Assembly: GCA_916048095.2 (NCBI GenBank)
Contig: OU696596.1
Span: 1,265,195 to 1,329,194 of the forward strand
Direction of reading: 5' to 3'
From: Sacculina carcini
Taxonomy: Eukaryota > Arthropoda > Thecostraca > Sacculinidae
DNA: 64,000 nt
This document shows, one piece after another, positions 11,871 through 23,544 of the stretch (its first letter is position 1; each line of letters starts with the position of its first letter). Made by a program: the position numbers and the translations under genes. Below the pieces are notes generated by a model. That model saw only the letters and a program-made list of their open reading frames with translations. It had not been told where the DNA came from and ran no database searches.

Positions 11871-12635
11871 ATTTGCGAGAGGAAATTAGTACTATTTGAA
11901 AGTAAATTTCACGCGCTAAGTTCCCAAATGAGTGACAAATTATTGTATATTTTAATGTATTTTAAACATTTACACCGGAAATGTCTTAAATACTCAATAT
12001 ATTTATAATTATTGAGCGTTTCAAATATAATTAATTACACTTGGACCGTTTTTTTCGTCAAAATTCAATATATACGCTCGTACTTATGGAATATCGCATC
12101 TCACATATGAAAATATCTCTATTTCAACGTTTCATGAGTGATTTTCATGCAGGTACAACACCCGTGATTCTTTCTGACACTACCACCACATGACTACTAA
12201 CACACACAAACACACACACACACACACACACACACAAGCTTTGAGTGTGCGTATTTTGCACGTGCAAGAACATGGGTGTTCACGTGCAACGTTTGCAAAG
12301 CATAATTCCACGAGTTTGCTTCCTGAGCGCACACACGCACACATACATGAAGGTGTTTGCACGTCCTCACCATCATGTGTGTGTGTGTGTGTGTGTTTGT
12401 GTGTGTGATTTTCATGTGCCCACCTGTCTCTTAACCGGTCGTTCCCACAAATTCCTTGCAAACACACACACTCACACACACATGTGACAGGGTGGAGCAG
12501 CTACTTCATTGTCATGCTAGTCAGCCCCGCAGTGATGTGCCCCTCGTAGACAGCTGGTTACCTGGAAGGACAGCTGGGAGGGCTGCCTGCTTCACTGCCC
12601 CCCAGCAGTGAGCAACACTCAGACAGCAACAGGTC

Positions 12636-12675
<40 letters not shown>

Positions 12676-12730
12676 GAGTGTCGTCGGACAGTATAGTATA
12701 GGCAACAACGGCTAGACAACTGCAGTGCAG
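11871..12730. other. no gene seen; AT-rich DNA and CA/TG tracts
   Basis: AT-rich unique DNA to 12180. (AC)n at 12200-12238, (TG)n at 12376-12408, (AC)n at 12460-12484 and 12638-12672. Confidence 0.6.
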
Positions 12731-12853
12731 ACCGGATATAAGAGAGAGTTGTCGTGAGTGGAGAACAAGTCTCTCTTATATATCCGGGGGGAAATAGGTA
12801 CACGTAAAGTATATAGAAGACGGACTGGAAGAAATAATCTCTTATAACCAGGG
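12731..12853 (+). repeat. hairpin repeat family C, copy 2
   Basis: ACCGGATATAAGAGAGAG, GTTGTCGTGAGTGGAG, TCTCTCTTATATATCCGGGG: the left half folds on itself. Then ACACGTAAAGTATATAGAAG and CTCTTATAACCAGGGG. Confidence 0.7.
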
Positions 12854-12908
12854 GTACCATATATCGGGGTACACTGTACATAAAGGAAACCTAGACAAGA
12901 CACCTAGT

Positions 12909-13083
12909 CAGGGCCGGTTTAAGGGGGAGGGCAAAGAGGGCACCTGCCCAGGGGCCTCCACATTTTAGGGGGCCTAAAAAAAGGACACATGCTTAAATCG
13001 GTGAGGCTTGCTTTGCTAGCCATCCGCCTCAAGCAGGGTAGGCCTCCACACATAGATTGCCTCCACGTCTAAATCCGACCCTG
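12909..13083. mobile_element. hAT-like non-autonomous element with perfect 8-bp TSD
   Basis: 175 bp with ends CAGGGCCGGTTTAAG and CTAAATCCGACCCTG (inverted repeats), flanked on both sides by CACCTAGT (12901-12908 and 13084-13091). The flanking host sequence GAAACCTAGACAAGACACCT is itself repeated on the right side at 13100-13120. Confidence 0.8.
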
Positions 13084-13091
13084 CACCTAGT

Positions 13092-14031
13092 AGTCCAAAT
13101 GAAACCTAGACAAGACACCTAGTAGTCTAAATGGCATTGGTATGAACCATGCAACTTGACAGTGAACCACTGCAATATCATGCAACTGTGCAAACAAATG
13201 TTTATCTCTTTGTTTGCGCTTTTTCTCAAATATGTCCTATCTTTCTTCCTTTATCTACCATCCTCTTATTTTTTCCTCGTAATATTCTGCCTTCTCTCTT
13301 TACCGTGTTATACGTGGATTACGTGTTGATATTACGCTCACATGCTTGTAGTTCCATTGAGCCTATTGATGTCAGTGGATATTGAACACTGGCCGTGCAA
13401 ATATTTCTCGACTCCACACATGTGTATATGATTGAAATTCTCACCTTATCTGTGTAGCAACCCGTTGTTTTGTCTCCGGGCGATTAATCTCTCTCTTGGA
13501 CACAATCACAATCTCACAGACCCTGCTTTAAGCCTCCCGCTCTCACTATCACTCTGCACTCTTTTTTTAGCTGGGTTTCTTTTGAGCCTCAGACGGGAAC
13601 GTGGACAGTTATGTGGCCGCATACACAAACTTCTAAAAATATGACAATTTCACTTTCTTTTGCACTCACACACACATGCACACACACACACACACACTCA
13701 CACATCTAGGATGGCTGCTAATTGGCTGCTTTCTTCTATCTGTTTCTGCTTGTTTTCGTTGTTTGTCAAGTGTTTCTTCTCTTGTCATCCTCTTCTCCTC
13801 ATCTTCTCTGTGTGATTGAGTCGAATGAGACCGAGAAGAGTTGTTACTAACTGGGTGAAAACGACAAGTGGCTCGTGATGCTCACGAATATAAACGCATC
13901 TGGTAGAGGACAAAGCGAAAATACACGAGGTATGATCTTGTAGAATCACACATAAATACATTGTTTTTATGTTTGGCATTGCGGCATGATAATCCGCCTG
14001 AGTCTCCCCTGGAACTAGAAAAAGGCGACTA
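13092..14031. other. no gene seen
   Basis: Unique sequence with a CA tract at 13664-13702. Open frames are pyrimidine-rich and without splice signals. Confidence 0.5.
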
Positions 14032-14034
14032 TTA

Positions 14035-14599
14035 GGGCGTGTTTCATTATCACTAACGTAAGTGCTGAAGGAAGTTGATGGAAGTGAACGGATAATGAAA
14101 CACTTTGTGAAGTGATACATCAATGACGCTTGTTTGACTATTTTGAACAGCTGAGTGCGAATAAACCCACAAACTTTCTGGTCCAAATAATTTGTTTTGC
14201 TTCATTTTCATCATTTGCAATTGCTTTCTGTTGATCTGCTGAATTTTAGTTCATGGATTCATTGATTCCATATGGAGCTGCGCTAATCTCAGCATTGTCG
14301 GATTTACATAAATACCACACAAATACTTTAAGCCGTACGCTATGGCAAACAAAATGCTCACAGAAAATATATTATATATTATATAGTCCTCAACAAATAT
14401 ATTCTATTCCTCTATTCAATTCCAAAACAAACAGAGCACGGGAAAGGGAATGTCGCTAAAGCGCAATGATTGCCTAATGCCTTCTGCTTCAAGCCTTCCG
14501 AGTAAAGCGCAGTGAAGTACTTCACTCCACCTTCAGCATTGATAATGTAACACTGTGAAGCGCTTCCTAGCGCTTCGGCATTGATAATGAAACACGCCC
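14035..14599. mobile_element. PIF/Harbinger-like MITE with TTA target duplication
   Basis: 565 bp bounded by GGGCGTGTTTCATTATCA and its reverse complement TGATAATGAAACACGCCC. Flanked by TTA at 14032-14034 and 14600-14602, the 3-bp duplication typical of PIF/Harbinger. Sub-terminal sequences repeat the GATAATGAAACAC and AGCGCTTC themes. Internal ORFs do not resemble transposase. Confidence 0.75.
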
Positions 14600-14614
14600 T
14601 TAGCGAACCTCTCG

Positions 14615-14745
14615 CTATCTTCCTCTCTATCTCGCTATCGTCCTCTCTATCTCGCTATCTTCCTCTCTATCTAGTTATCGTCCTCTCTATCTCGCTATCT
14701 TCCTCTCTATCTTGCTATCTTCCTCTCTATCTCGCTATCTTATTC
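14615..14745 (+). repeat. 20-bp pyrimidine minisatellite
   Basis: CTCGCTATCTTCCTCTCTAT repeated about 6.5 times with CGTCCT variants, directly after the Harbinger-like MITE. Confidence 0.85.
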
Positions 14746-15004
14746 CCTTTTTCTTTGCATGTTTTACTAAACGTGGAGTATTGATCCAGCAGGGTTGATA
14801 GCACACAGAACAGCACCCTCCTCTCCTTTTGAATTACAACACAAATATTATTCGGCATCGCTTCACTTTTTCACGGTCAAGGCGAAATGTTTCTGCAGCC
14901 ATGTGAAGCGTGCAAATATCTGGTGTATTTTGACAAACAAACTGGTTGTCAGTGTTCAGTATAAGCTGATTCAATTACTGATCGTGTTAGCTCTGTACAG
15001 AGCC

Positions 15005-15190
15005 GTTGCAAAGTCTCATGCCCCCCCGAAGGCAATAATTGGGGCCCCAGTATACATATGTATATAAAGCACCATTATAATAGAGGTACGATTCTGGGAA
15101 AATGCAATTATGAGCATTATCCTCGGTTTCCTGGGGACTTACGGTGCTTTCATTCGCCACTTTATGATCAATTTGAATATCATGCATGAG
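15005..15190 (-). repeat. dispersed repeat family A, copy 3
   Basis: Reverse copy: CCCCCCGAAGGCAATAATTG, ATTATAATAGAGGTACGATT, GCCACTTTATGATCAATTTG. The most complete copy. Confidence 0.7.
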
Positions 15191-15831
15191 GCAACAGGTC
15201 CCTCAATACTCGGGTTGAGAATAGGATATGTTGTGAATGAAAGAATAGAAGTCTGATATATGTGTCCATCATTCTTCGTTCATGCTTCTCCATTTTCTGT
15301 GCGTACAACTCATAAAAACCTCAAGTTAACCGCTTCTTTAAAGTATGCAGTGAAAATAATATATTCACGTATAAACTACGATGTGTCTAAACCTGAGGGG
15401 TTAGACGTAATGTCTAAATCTGAAGTGAGTTGTATTCTCTCTGAGTCTGCGGTCTCTGCTGATCAATACACAGACCGACTGCAGATGACGTACATCTCAA
15501 CATTGCAAGTGGCATTCAATGCAACATAACACACACACACATACACTGATATTTGTGGCAATAAGCTACAGCCGAAATTCTTCCTGCATTAAACGTGTAA
15601 GTGTGTCACTGAAAAAACACACACACACACACACACACACAGACACACACACACACACAGACATACATACACGGACGCATGACTGTCCGTCCACTGTTTC
15701 CACGACACACACACACACACACAGACAGACAGACATACATACACAAGGAGAGAGTGTTGCAACATTTGACCTTGTGTCCAGAGTCTCACATGACGTCACC
15801 GATGAACCACAAAATGGCCGAAATACTCGTG

Positions 15832-16207
15832 TCGTGTCAGTGGTGACGTGTCAGTGGTGTCGTGTTAGTGGTGTCGTGTCAGTGGTGTCATGTCAGTGGT
15901 GTCGTGTCAGTGGTGTCGTGTCAGTGGTGTCATGTCAGTGGTGTCGTGTCAGTGGTGTCATGTCAGTGGTGTGTCAGTGGTGTCATGTCAGTGGTGTCGT
16001 GTGTCAGTGATGTCATGTCGGTGGTGTCGTGTCAGTGATGTCGTGTGTCAGTGGTGTCGTGTCAGTGATGTCGTGTCAGTGGTGTCGTGTCAGTGATGTC
16101 GTGTCAGTGGTGTCGTGTCAGTGGTGTCGTGTCAGTGATGTCGTGTCAGTGGTGTCGTGTCAGTGGTGTCGTGTCAGTGGTGTCGTGTCAGTGGTGTCGT
16201 GTCAGTG
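15832..16207 (+). repeat. 14-bp minisatellite, second block
   Basis: About 26 copies of the same GTGGTGTCGTGTCA unit, 4 kb from the first block, same orientation. Confidence 0.95.
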
Positions 16208-16479
16208 GACCGTTGGTTCATTGGCCTTGGTCACACTCATGCTGCCAAAACAGCTCTTTCTATCCCGTTCTCTCTCTCGTGCGCCGTTCAAACGAAAGCA
16301 CTTGCATTGATCATGAGGAGTCCTGGTCGTCTTGTACTGTGCTGAGTTTAGAATCAGTCGGTGCATTTAAGATGTGAGACTCAGTGAGGCTTGAAGATGA
16401 AAATATCTGTATTTAATGTTGTATTACAACCAGAATATACAGAATATACTGAGTTTACATATCAGTGGTCTCGGTAACC

Positions 16480-16650
16480 CTGTTTCTCATTGATTCCCCA
16501 TTTCTCAATATGGGAGCCAGCTCTTCATTTTCCGCACTACAGCGCTTGGAAAAACAATAAAATCAGTTGTTTCACCAAATTAAATGTCAGGAATTTACTG
16601 GAAACAAATAAAAAGGAATTCGGATTGAAATCAGCACACATATATAGCTA
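16480..16650 (+). repeat. dispersed repeat family D, copy 1
   Basis: TCATTGATTCCCCATTTCTC, GCACTACAGCGCTTGGAAAA, TGTCAGGAATTTACTGGAAA, GAATTCGGATTGAAATCAGC. Pieces recur at 28235-28300, 28700-28775 and 31040-31085, always next to CA microsatellites. Confidence 0.55.
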
Positions 16651-16734
16651 TCCTTCTGTGAACCAGCTGCCGATGTCCTACCGGAATATACCAGTGATCG
16701 AGAAAATCAATGATTTTATTCATGGCTGTTGTTC

Positions 16735-16880
16735 TTATTTATTAAATCATACTTTTGAATCATCATATTTATTAAATCATACTTTTGAATCATCATATTT
16801 ATTACATCATACTTTTGAATCATCATATTTATTAAATCATACTTTTGAATCATCATATTTATTAAATCATACTTATTTAT
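16735..16880 (+). repeat. 30-bp tandem repeat
   Basis: ATTAAATCATACTTTTGAAT CATCATATTT in 4.5 copies. Keeps one frame open (SSYLLNHTFE)n; not considered coding. Confidence 0.9.
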
Positions 16881-17004
16881 TTTATCATACTATTTACTTA
16901 CGTTTTAATATGTATTCTTATATATTCATATTTATTGTTGGTTGTCATAAACTATGGAATCACATATATATTGTTATTCTTTACTGAGGAGTGTGGGCGG
17001 AGGG

Positions 17005-17155
17005 ACATTATGGAGTGTTATCGGATTAATTGTTTATCACTATTTATTTTTTGCTTCTCAAACTCTTTGTCTACATCTGTTGGGCGTTTTCGGTACATGG
17101 GGCCATCACACCACAGCAGTTCAGCCGTATAAGTTCTCGCATACCCTGGATTTGT
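17005..17155 (+). repeat. dispersed repeat family F, copy 1
   Basis: ACATTATGGAGTGTTATCGG, then T/C-rich sequence, GGGCGTTTTCGGTACATGGG and CACACCACAGC. Matches copies at 33095, 37120 (inverted) and 54040. Confidence 0.6.
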
Positions 17156-17893
17156 GAAAGCTATATGAAGAAGATGAAAATAAAAACGACGTAATAAAAA
17201 AACTTTTTCATACAGTAATCATTCTTTCAGCTTGAACTTGCTCTAAGAGCATTAAGCAGAATTATTTTCTCCAGGAAAAAATATAATGCACAAGTAAAAA
17301 GTATTTTATATACATTTTCTACTGGAGTGCCACTAGAAACCAGGTTCGTACCTCCGGTTGAAACCCGCTGGTTTATTTCATCTGATAAAATTTATTATCA
17401 AAACGCGCGGTGCCATTGCTATGCCTGCACGTTCTGCAACAATAATTGATCGTACGCTAATCTCTTTGTCGAATCGAATCTCTAATCTCAGTACACACGG
17501 CCAGATGCAGTGTTATTAATAGTTGCGAATGGCTGAGTGTGGTCGTGTTTTGACTTTCAACTAGGCATTGTGCGTGTAAATACTCGAGCCACGTGTGTGT
17601 GTGTGTGTGTGTGTGTGTTCTAGTTTCTCTTCCATCCGCCTGCCATAAATAATTGTTGCAAAACCGGCAAATGTCCATCTAAATGCTACGAGCAAATAAA
17701 CACACACACACACACACACACAGATACAGTTGGTGGAGACAAGGACGAGTTGAGGGCGAATTTCTCGGCGTGCTAGTGGCTATTTGTCAACGCCTGTCTG
17801 CCCCCTCCTGCCCGGTCCCCCATTTCCCGTGAGTGAAACAGTAAGCTAGCAATGCTGCACATGTTGCACAACGTTGCGGCACTTCCAGAACCG

Positions 17894-17944
<51 letters not shown>

Positions 17945-18100
17945 TACATTTGTCTGCAAACGTTGGCAGAAAGTTGCGTAACACACAGGTCGACGAGAGG
18001 TCATTGACCGACAGTCACTCTGCTCTCACTGATAATGCCATCCATTTGGGGGTATTTGCAGAAGGCTGCTCACGCGCTACCCCAGTGAAAATCGTTGTTA
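17156..18100. other. no gene seen; AT-rich DNA, CA/TG tracts
   Basis: (TG)n at 17594-17618, (AC)n at 17700-17722 and 17897-17940. No supported frame. Confidence 0.5.
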
Positions 18101-18101
18101 C

Positions 18102-18350
18102 GTGTTGTACCACTGTACTTGTTGTACCACTGTACTTGTTGTACCAATGTACTTGTTGTACCACTGTACTTGATGTACCACTGTACTTGTTGTACCACTG
18201 TACTTGTTGTACCAATGTACTTGTTGCACCAATGTACTTGTTGTACCACTGTACTTGTTGTACCACTGTACTTGTTGTACCACTGCACGTGTTGTACCAC
18301 TGTACTTGTTGTACCAATGTACTTGTTGTACCAATGTACTTGTTGTAACA
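18102..18350 (-). repeat. 17-bp minisatellite touching a candidate exon
   Basis: Minus-strand unit GTACAACAAGTACATTG and variants (CAGTG, CACGTG), about 14 copies. Its first unit overlaps the last bases of the 18340-18425 candidate exon. Confidence 0.9.
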
Positions 18351-18425
18351 CTCCACGTCCTCCACGATCATATCTTCAACAAGCTTCTTTTGTCTTGTCA
18401 TCACTTGCTTGGAGAGATCTTCCAG
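18340..18425 (-). CDS. candidate exon, unrecognised, next to 17-bp array
   Basis: Minus strand: good acceptor GGCATTTATGTCAG, then LEDLSKQVMTRQKKLVEDMI VEDVECYN, possible donor AA|GTACAT, phase 2. The peptide looks helical or coiled-coil. I do not recognise the family; it could belong to the same minus-strand gene as the zinc-finger exons. The downstream array repeats the exon's last bases and the presumed donor. Confidence 0.4.
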
Positions 18426-19159
18426 CTGACATAAATGCCAGGAAATGCGATGATGACTCACCACGGCAGCCATGTGATTCTGGATGTAATTATAACATCA
18501 CCGTCGTGCTAGGCGCGACAGGAAGGTGTGCATCACATGACGGTAAAAACAGTGGAATTTCCTGCTATATCGAGCCTGATTTGCATAATATACACAAAGT
18601 GAATTCTAGTGAATTTTAGTGTCTCGTGCTACGTTTCAACGGGAATCGTAATGCAGTTCCACTAGCCCATGTGTGTGTGTGTGTGGGTGAGGTTGAGGGT
18701 GAGTGGTCCGATGAGAGAGCAGTAAACATTGCTGCTCCAAGAAGAGGTGTGCTGCAGACTGCTGGTCGCAAGCAGAAACACACTGGCTAAAAGTCCTCAA
18801 GTCAAAAGTGACAGCTGCTACACGGGAACAAGTCGAAGCTTATGAACACACAGGTGTGTCCCGTGCAGCTCGCTGCCACCACAGAACCGACCCTCTCCAC
18901 GCTATGACGCCACAAGAACGGAAGACGTATTAGAGAGGACCACCTCCCAGAATGCATGACAAAAGACATGACTGACATGTGATACTATCATTTGCTGAAC
19001 AGGGAATAAAAACAGTCTGAAACATAAAACACAGAGTGCTCGTTCGAAGAGCTTGGAAGAATCGTGATGACAGTCATGCGATGTGGGGTTCGAAAACCTT
19101 CGACGCCAAGTGGTCTTAATGCATCATGCATCATTTCTCCCTGGCCAGAACGTCTTATG
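18426..19159. other. no gene seen
   Basis: Unique DNA of balanced composition with a short TG tract at 18670. No splice-bounded frame recognised. Confidence 0.4.
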
Positions 19160-19503
19160 CAGGGGTTCATAACCGGGGTATCCATACCCCTTGGGGAATA
19201 AAAGAGCGGGGGTATGGGAATAGACTTCTGGCTACTGGTATAAATTATCAACGGTTTATGAATAATAAAATTATCAATGATTATTTTATTGCCTAGAAAT
19301 GCGTATCTATAGTAAACAGTAAATTCAAGCGATTGAAATACTCGTGGATCTGGAAGACATACTGACAAATGATAGGATTGGTGATAGTGATTATTTGAAT
19401 AATCAAGTAGAAATCAACAACGATCAATAAAGGGAGTATGGGACCGTATTCGACAATCCATAGGGTGTATGGAACCATCAAAAGGTTGCCCCAATAACCC
19501 CTG
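19160..19503. mobile_element. hAT-like non-autonomous element
   Basis: 344 bp. Ends CAGGGGTTCATAACCGGGG and TTGCCCCAATAACCCCTG; flanked by 8-bp duplications GTCTTATG / GTCTAATG (one mismatch). No transposase frame. Confidence 0.75.
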
Positions 19504-20559
19504 GTCTAATGGGTGCTGGGTGTATCAACAGATACCTCTTCTCACATAGAAAACTGCGATCTCTCATACTCACTGGTTCACTATACAAGGGTAGGACTGG
19601 CTGTGGAATACATCTGTGGAATGCGAAAATCCACTATCTCGTCGTCACGTCACGTGCTGTGAAATAGAACCAGAACATCGATGACAGCCGCGTCTTGCTT
19701 GATTTTCAACAACGAGAATATGGGAAATATTCGTACACACACACACACACACACATACATTCACATACAGATAGGCCAATCTGATATCAGTGTCGCTTCA
19801 AGGACAGACTCAACTGATAACTGTGTGTGTGTTGCATGAGACACGCTCCATACTGGTTAATTCTGCTGTGCCAGACGACGGGAATATGTAGAGCCCTTCA
19901 TGATGCTGTTCTGTGGTGAACGTCGGAACAACGAGAATTCCAGTGCGGTAGTCATAGAGCAGGGGGCACGAGCCTGGTTCTTAAGGGGTGCCAAGATTCC
20001 AGGAGTTTTTACAGAAATTATATGTTTAAATTATACGTTATATTTTACCTGGAAAAACGTAGTTTCTCTTAATCCTCTTAAAGGAGACATCGTACTAGTG
20101 TTACACCTAGGCCTTCCAGATGATTTCCGATGTACTGTGAGCAAAGTAATTAGATAAAACTGAGTGATAAAACTGAAGTGATATATGATAAAACTGCGTT
20201 TCTTTGGAAAACAGGTGGTATGGCGGCGACTGGGCGGGACCTCCAAAAAGGTCGGAAACTTCTGTGATAGTGTCACTGGGAGGATCGTTTTTACACCAGG
20301 AGCAGCTTGATTCAAGACCTCATTCAGTCCCTCGACTAGGAAAAATTGGACTCGGTGGCTGCTTCTCTTTTTCTCCTGATGATGATTTTCTGACTAGATG
20401 ATATTCATTTCGGGCTGGGTTTTCAACGGGCTTGACCGCACTCATTGATATCATGGGAAATCAACCACAGCGCGTGCGGTAGGCAGAGCCGTAACAACCG
20501 CCCCCGCAACCTCCAGCCGGGGGTTCTAAGTGTTGAGGGGCCCCGTTGCCTTAAATACG

Positions 20560-20728
20560 ACATTGAAATTTATCATAGAGTAGCGCATAAAGCACTGTAG
20601 GTCCCAGAAGACTAAGGAGCTTTACCAAATTATAATGCTTAATTTTTAATGGGGCCCCATTATAACTGCCTGGGGGCCTATATGACCTTCCTATTGCCTT
20701 CGGGGGGGGGGGGGGCTCATAAGACCTT
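20560..20728 (+). repeat. dispersed repeat family A, copy 4
   Basis: Forward copy: ATTGAAATTTATCATAGAGT, GCGCATAAAGCAC, CCTATTGCCTTCGGGGG with an expanded G run of about 15. Confidence 0.7.
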
Positions 20729-20740
20729 CCAACGCTCTGG

Positions 20741-20912
20741 CGGTAGGGGATAAAAATACTGCCGCCGTACCCGCTGCGTATCGTGTCAGAGGCGACTAGA
20801 AGCCGACCTCCTTTTCCTCTTCTACATGTTTTTCCCGTTTCATTTGTGACATATCCAAGAGGAAGAGAGCGATAATCCAACAGAGTTGGCATCTCCCTTG
20901 TAAATTGTACTT
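20741..20912 (-). repeat. dispersed repeat family E, copy 2 (inverted)
   Basis: Reverse complement of the 3795 copy: CCGTACCCGCTGCGTATCGT, AGGCGACTAGAAGCCGACCT, ATATCCAAGAGGAAGAGAGC, GTTGGCATCTCCCTTG. Confidence 0.6.
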
Positions 20913-20949
20913 GCTTTTTGGTAGCGGACTATAAGAAAACGGTGCTTCG

Positions 20950-22445
20950 GCGCGGCTCACTCTAGCTGTCACCGGTCCCACAATTACCCGTCGTCTTTCT
21001 CCATGAATTCCACGACACCACTGCTAGATGGCACCACGTGAACGCACGCGCACACGCCTGACCTTGAGACTGCAACAGCGGTCGTCGAAACAACGGAGAT
21101 CGTAATGACACCAGCGCTGTCGTTCACAGAAAACATCATCCTTGCACGTGTCTCTGTGTGTGTGTGTGGGTGTGTGTGTATCATGGGCATGTTTCTGTAT
21201 GTGGGTGTGTGTCTGCATGTCTGTCATATCATTGTGCGCCTGTGTGTATGTGTGTGTGTGTATGTGTGCGCGACCCAAATTGAGTTCACCAATTTTTATT
21301 GGTCACACCGGCGACTTTCAATGGTGGTATATTGCTGTGAGCCGAATAACACACACACACACACACACATATATACACACATATACACACACAGAACCAA
21401 GGGTCGTATGAAAATAAAACGCAGTGGAAAACCCATACACTGATATTGCTATTGTCTCCGTAGCAGACACACAAAATGCCAACACGTGAGTGAGTGAGAA
21501 TGAGGCGAGATATCAGTTGTACCTTGTTAGTTACAGCTACACGGTGAAAAACATGTGCTAGCGCAGTGGAAAGCGCAGAGAATATTTGGAAAAAGAAACA
21601 ATACATAGAACATGATAACATCAGGCGTATTATTTATATTATTATTATTATTATTGTTAGGAATACTGGACGATAACAACTACATATACAAGAGACAAAC
21701 CTAATTTGTTATAGCGTCTATAAAACACGAGAAAATAATACGGAGAAAATAACAAGTGGACAATGTGAAGGTCGAAAAGTTCATATATAAAAACAGTTAA
21801 ATCAGCAGAATAACACATATATGCGCATGTACACATACATAACCTGAAGTTTGAGTGCAATAAAGAGCGGAAATAGAATATAAAGAGGACGAAAAGGAGA
21901 AACTAAGACGTGTGAAGTGTTGATGAGAATATAAAGAGCTGCAAACCAAGAAGAATTGTCAGAGAGCGCGTCAGATAGCAAGGAAGGAGAAAAAAAGGAA
22001 GCGAAATATATAACTGAATATCGTCCGCATAGATATACAGATTGCATGAAAAAGGACCAATAATGATAGCCAGTATTACACGCCAAATAGGCAGTATTTT
22101 CTGTCAATTAAGCTCTTCTGTACAGTGAGAGTAACAGTGACATAACTCGATACGATGATAAGGAACATTAGTTAGTGGTTAAACATTGACATGTTCTGTT
22201 GCTGCTATGAAAAAGGATTATTGTACAGTTGCATGAAACGTTACTTATTAGTCAAAAGATTATCCAACACACTACAGCGTCTGTGTAAACTGTTTTCCCT
22301 CCCTTCTTAAACGTTCCATCTTTCCCTTCTACTCTTTCTTGTCCGTTGGCTTCTTTTGTCCTCGTTTCCTTGCCGTTTTTGCTTCACATTTGTGATGACA
22401 ATAAAATTGAACTCATTCTGATTTGTTCCCATTATTTTCTGCCAA
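20950..22445. other. no gene seen; TG and CA tracts
   Basis: TG-rich 21150-21272, CA-rich 21348-21392 (an inverted pair about 80 bp apart), (TTA)n at about 21637, AT-rich unique sequence beyond. Confidence 0.55.
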
Positions 22446-22449
22446 TATT

Positions 22450-22780
22450 TCCACTTCAATCTCTTTGTATCTCCACCGTATTCGGGGGCATACAATATAG
22501 TTTGTGTTGGGAAAATGAAATAAAACAAGACCAAGTAAAATTAGCATTAAACGTGAAATAATCCATTGAAGAATCTATACAGAAATTATAACGAGAATCT
22601 ATTTGTAGAATAAATGTTGAAGATATACACTCGGCATGAAAAAACGCAATATTTCCTCTTCAATCTCTTTGTATCTCCATCATATTCGGCTGAAAATCTA
22701 TAAAGAAATTATAACGAGAATCTATTTGTAGAATAGATGTTGAAGATATACACTCGGCATGAAAAAACGCAATATTTTCA
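22450..22780 (+). repeat. local tandem duplication
   Basis: ATAACGAGAATCTATTTGTA through GGCATGAAAAAACGCAATAT occurs at about 22590-22655 and again at about 22712-22776, and CTTCAATCTCTTTGTATCTC at 22455 and 22660: a 122-bp and a 206-bp repeat distance. Confidence 0.85.
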
Positions 22781-22941
22781 CTCATATGAGGAACGCACAC
22801 AATATACAAGAAACCAGGAAATTTCGTATTATATCGTGCAACGGTTTGTCGTCGACACGAAATGCTGCGCCATTCCACCAAGTACCAAATTGGAAACAAG
22901 CAATTGAATATGGAATTTGACTTTGTCTCTGTATCACCCTC

Positions 22942-22978
<37 letters not shown>

Positions 22979-23504
22979 ACACATACAGACAGACATGCAC
23001 TGAAATGGGCGAAAATCGTGCGAATCAAGCGCTTGGCTGAATGCGAAGAGGAAATATGCCAGATGGTGGTAATTATTGCCAGTAAACGAACCAGCATGTG
23101 ACCGAGTGTCGCTTGTCATTAACGTGCAATGTGTGTGGGGGGTGGGGGGTGGAGCGCGTCCACTCAACATGTAACACACACTTTCCTGTCTGCGTGTGTG
23201 TGTGTGTGTGTGTGTTCACCTTCCTACATCCTCATATTTGCCACCAGCACGGCACCCCCTCATGTACAACAGCACACACACACACATATACAGTAACAGT
23301 GCACAGTGACACCGCGTAGCACGAGGAAACAAGTTCACGTGAGTGAGTTAACTCAACACCGTACAACACACGCACATGCACGCGCGCACGGGTGTACCTG
23401 TCATACAGAGGTGCTATCGCTCAATTTATCACACGAATCACGTGTCGAGCAGTGATTGATATGACTGCTGATGAGATGAGTTCTGCTCTCCAATTCACAC
23501 ATAC

Positions 23505-23544
<40 letters not shown>

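Noticed and set aside
13785..14186. 133-aa minus-strand ORF
   Set aside because: Overlaps the end of the PIF/Harbinger-like MITE and has no transposase motif.
16490..16987. 165-aa ORF with SSYLLNHTFE repeats
   Set aside because: Result of a 30-bp tandem repeat keeping one frame open; flanks are a dispersed repeat and AT-rich DNA.
18095..18619. CTCCTTVLVVPLY repeat ORF, + strand
   Set aside because: Shadow of the 17-bp array.
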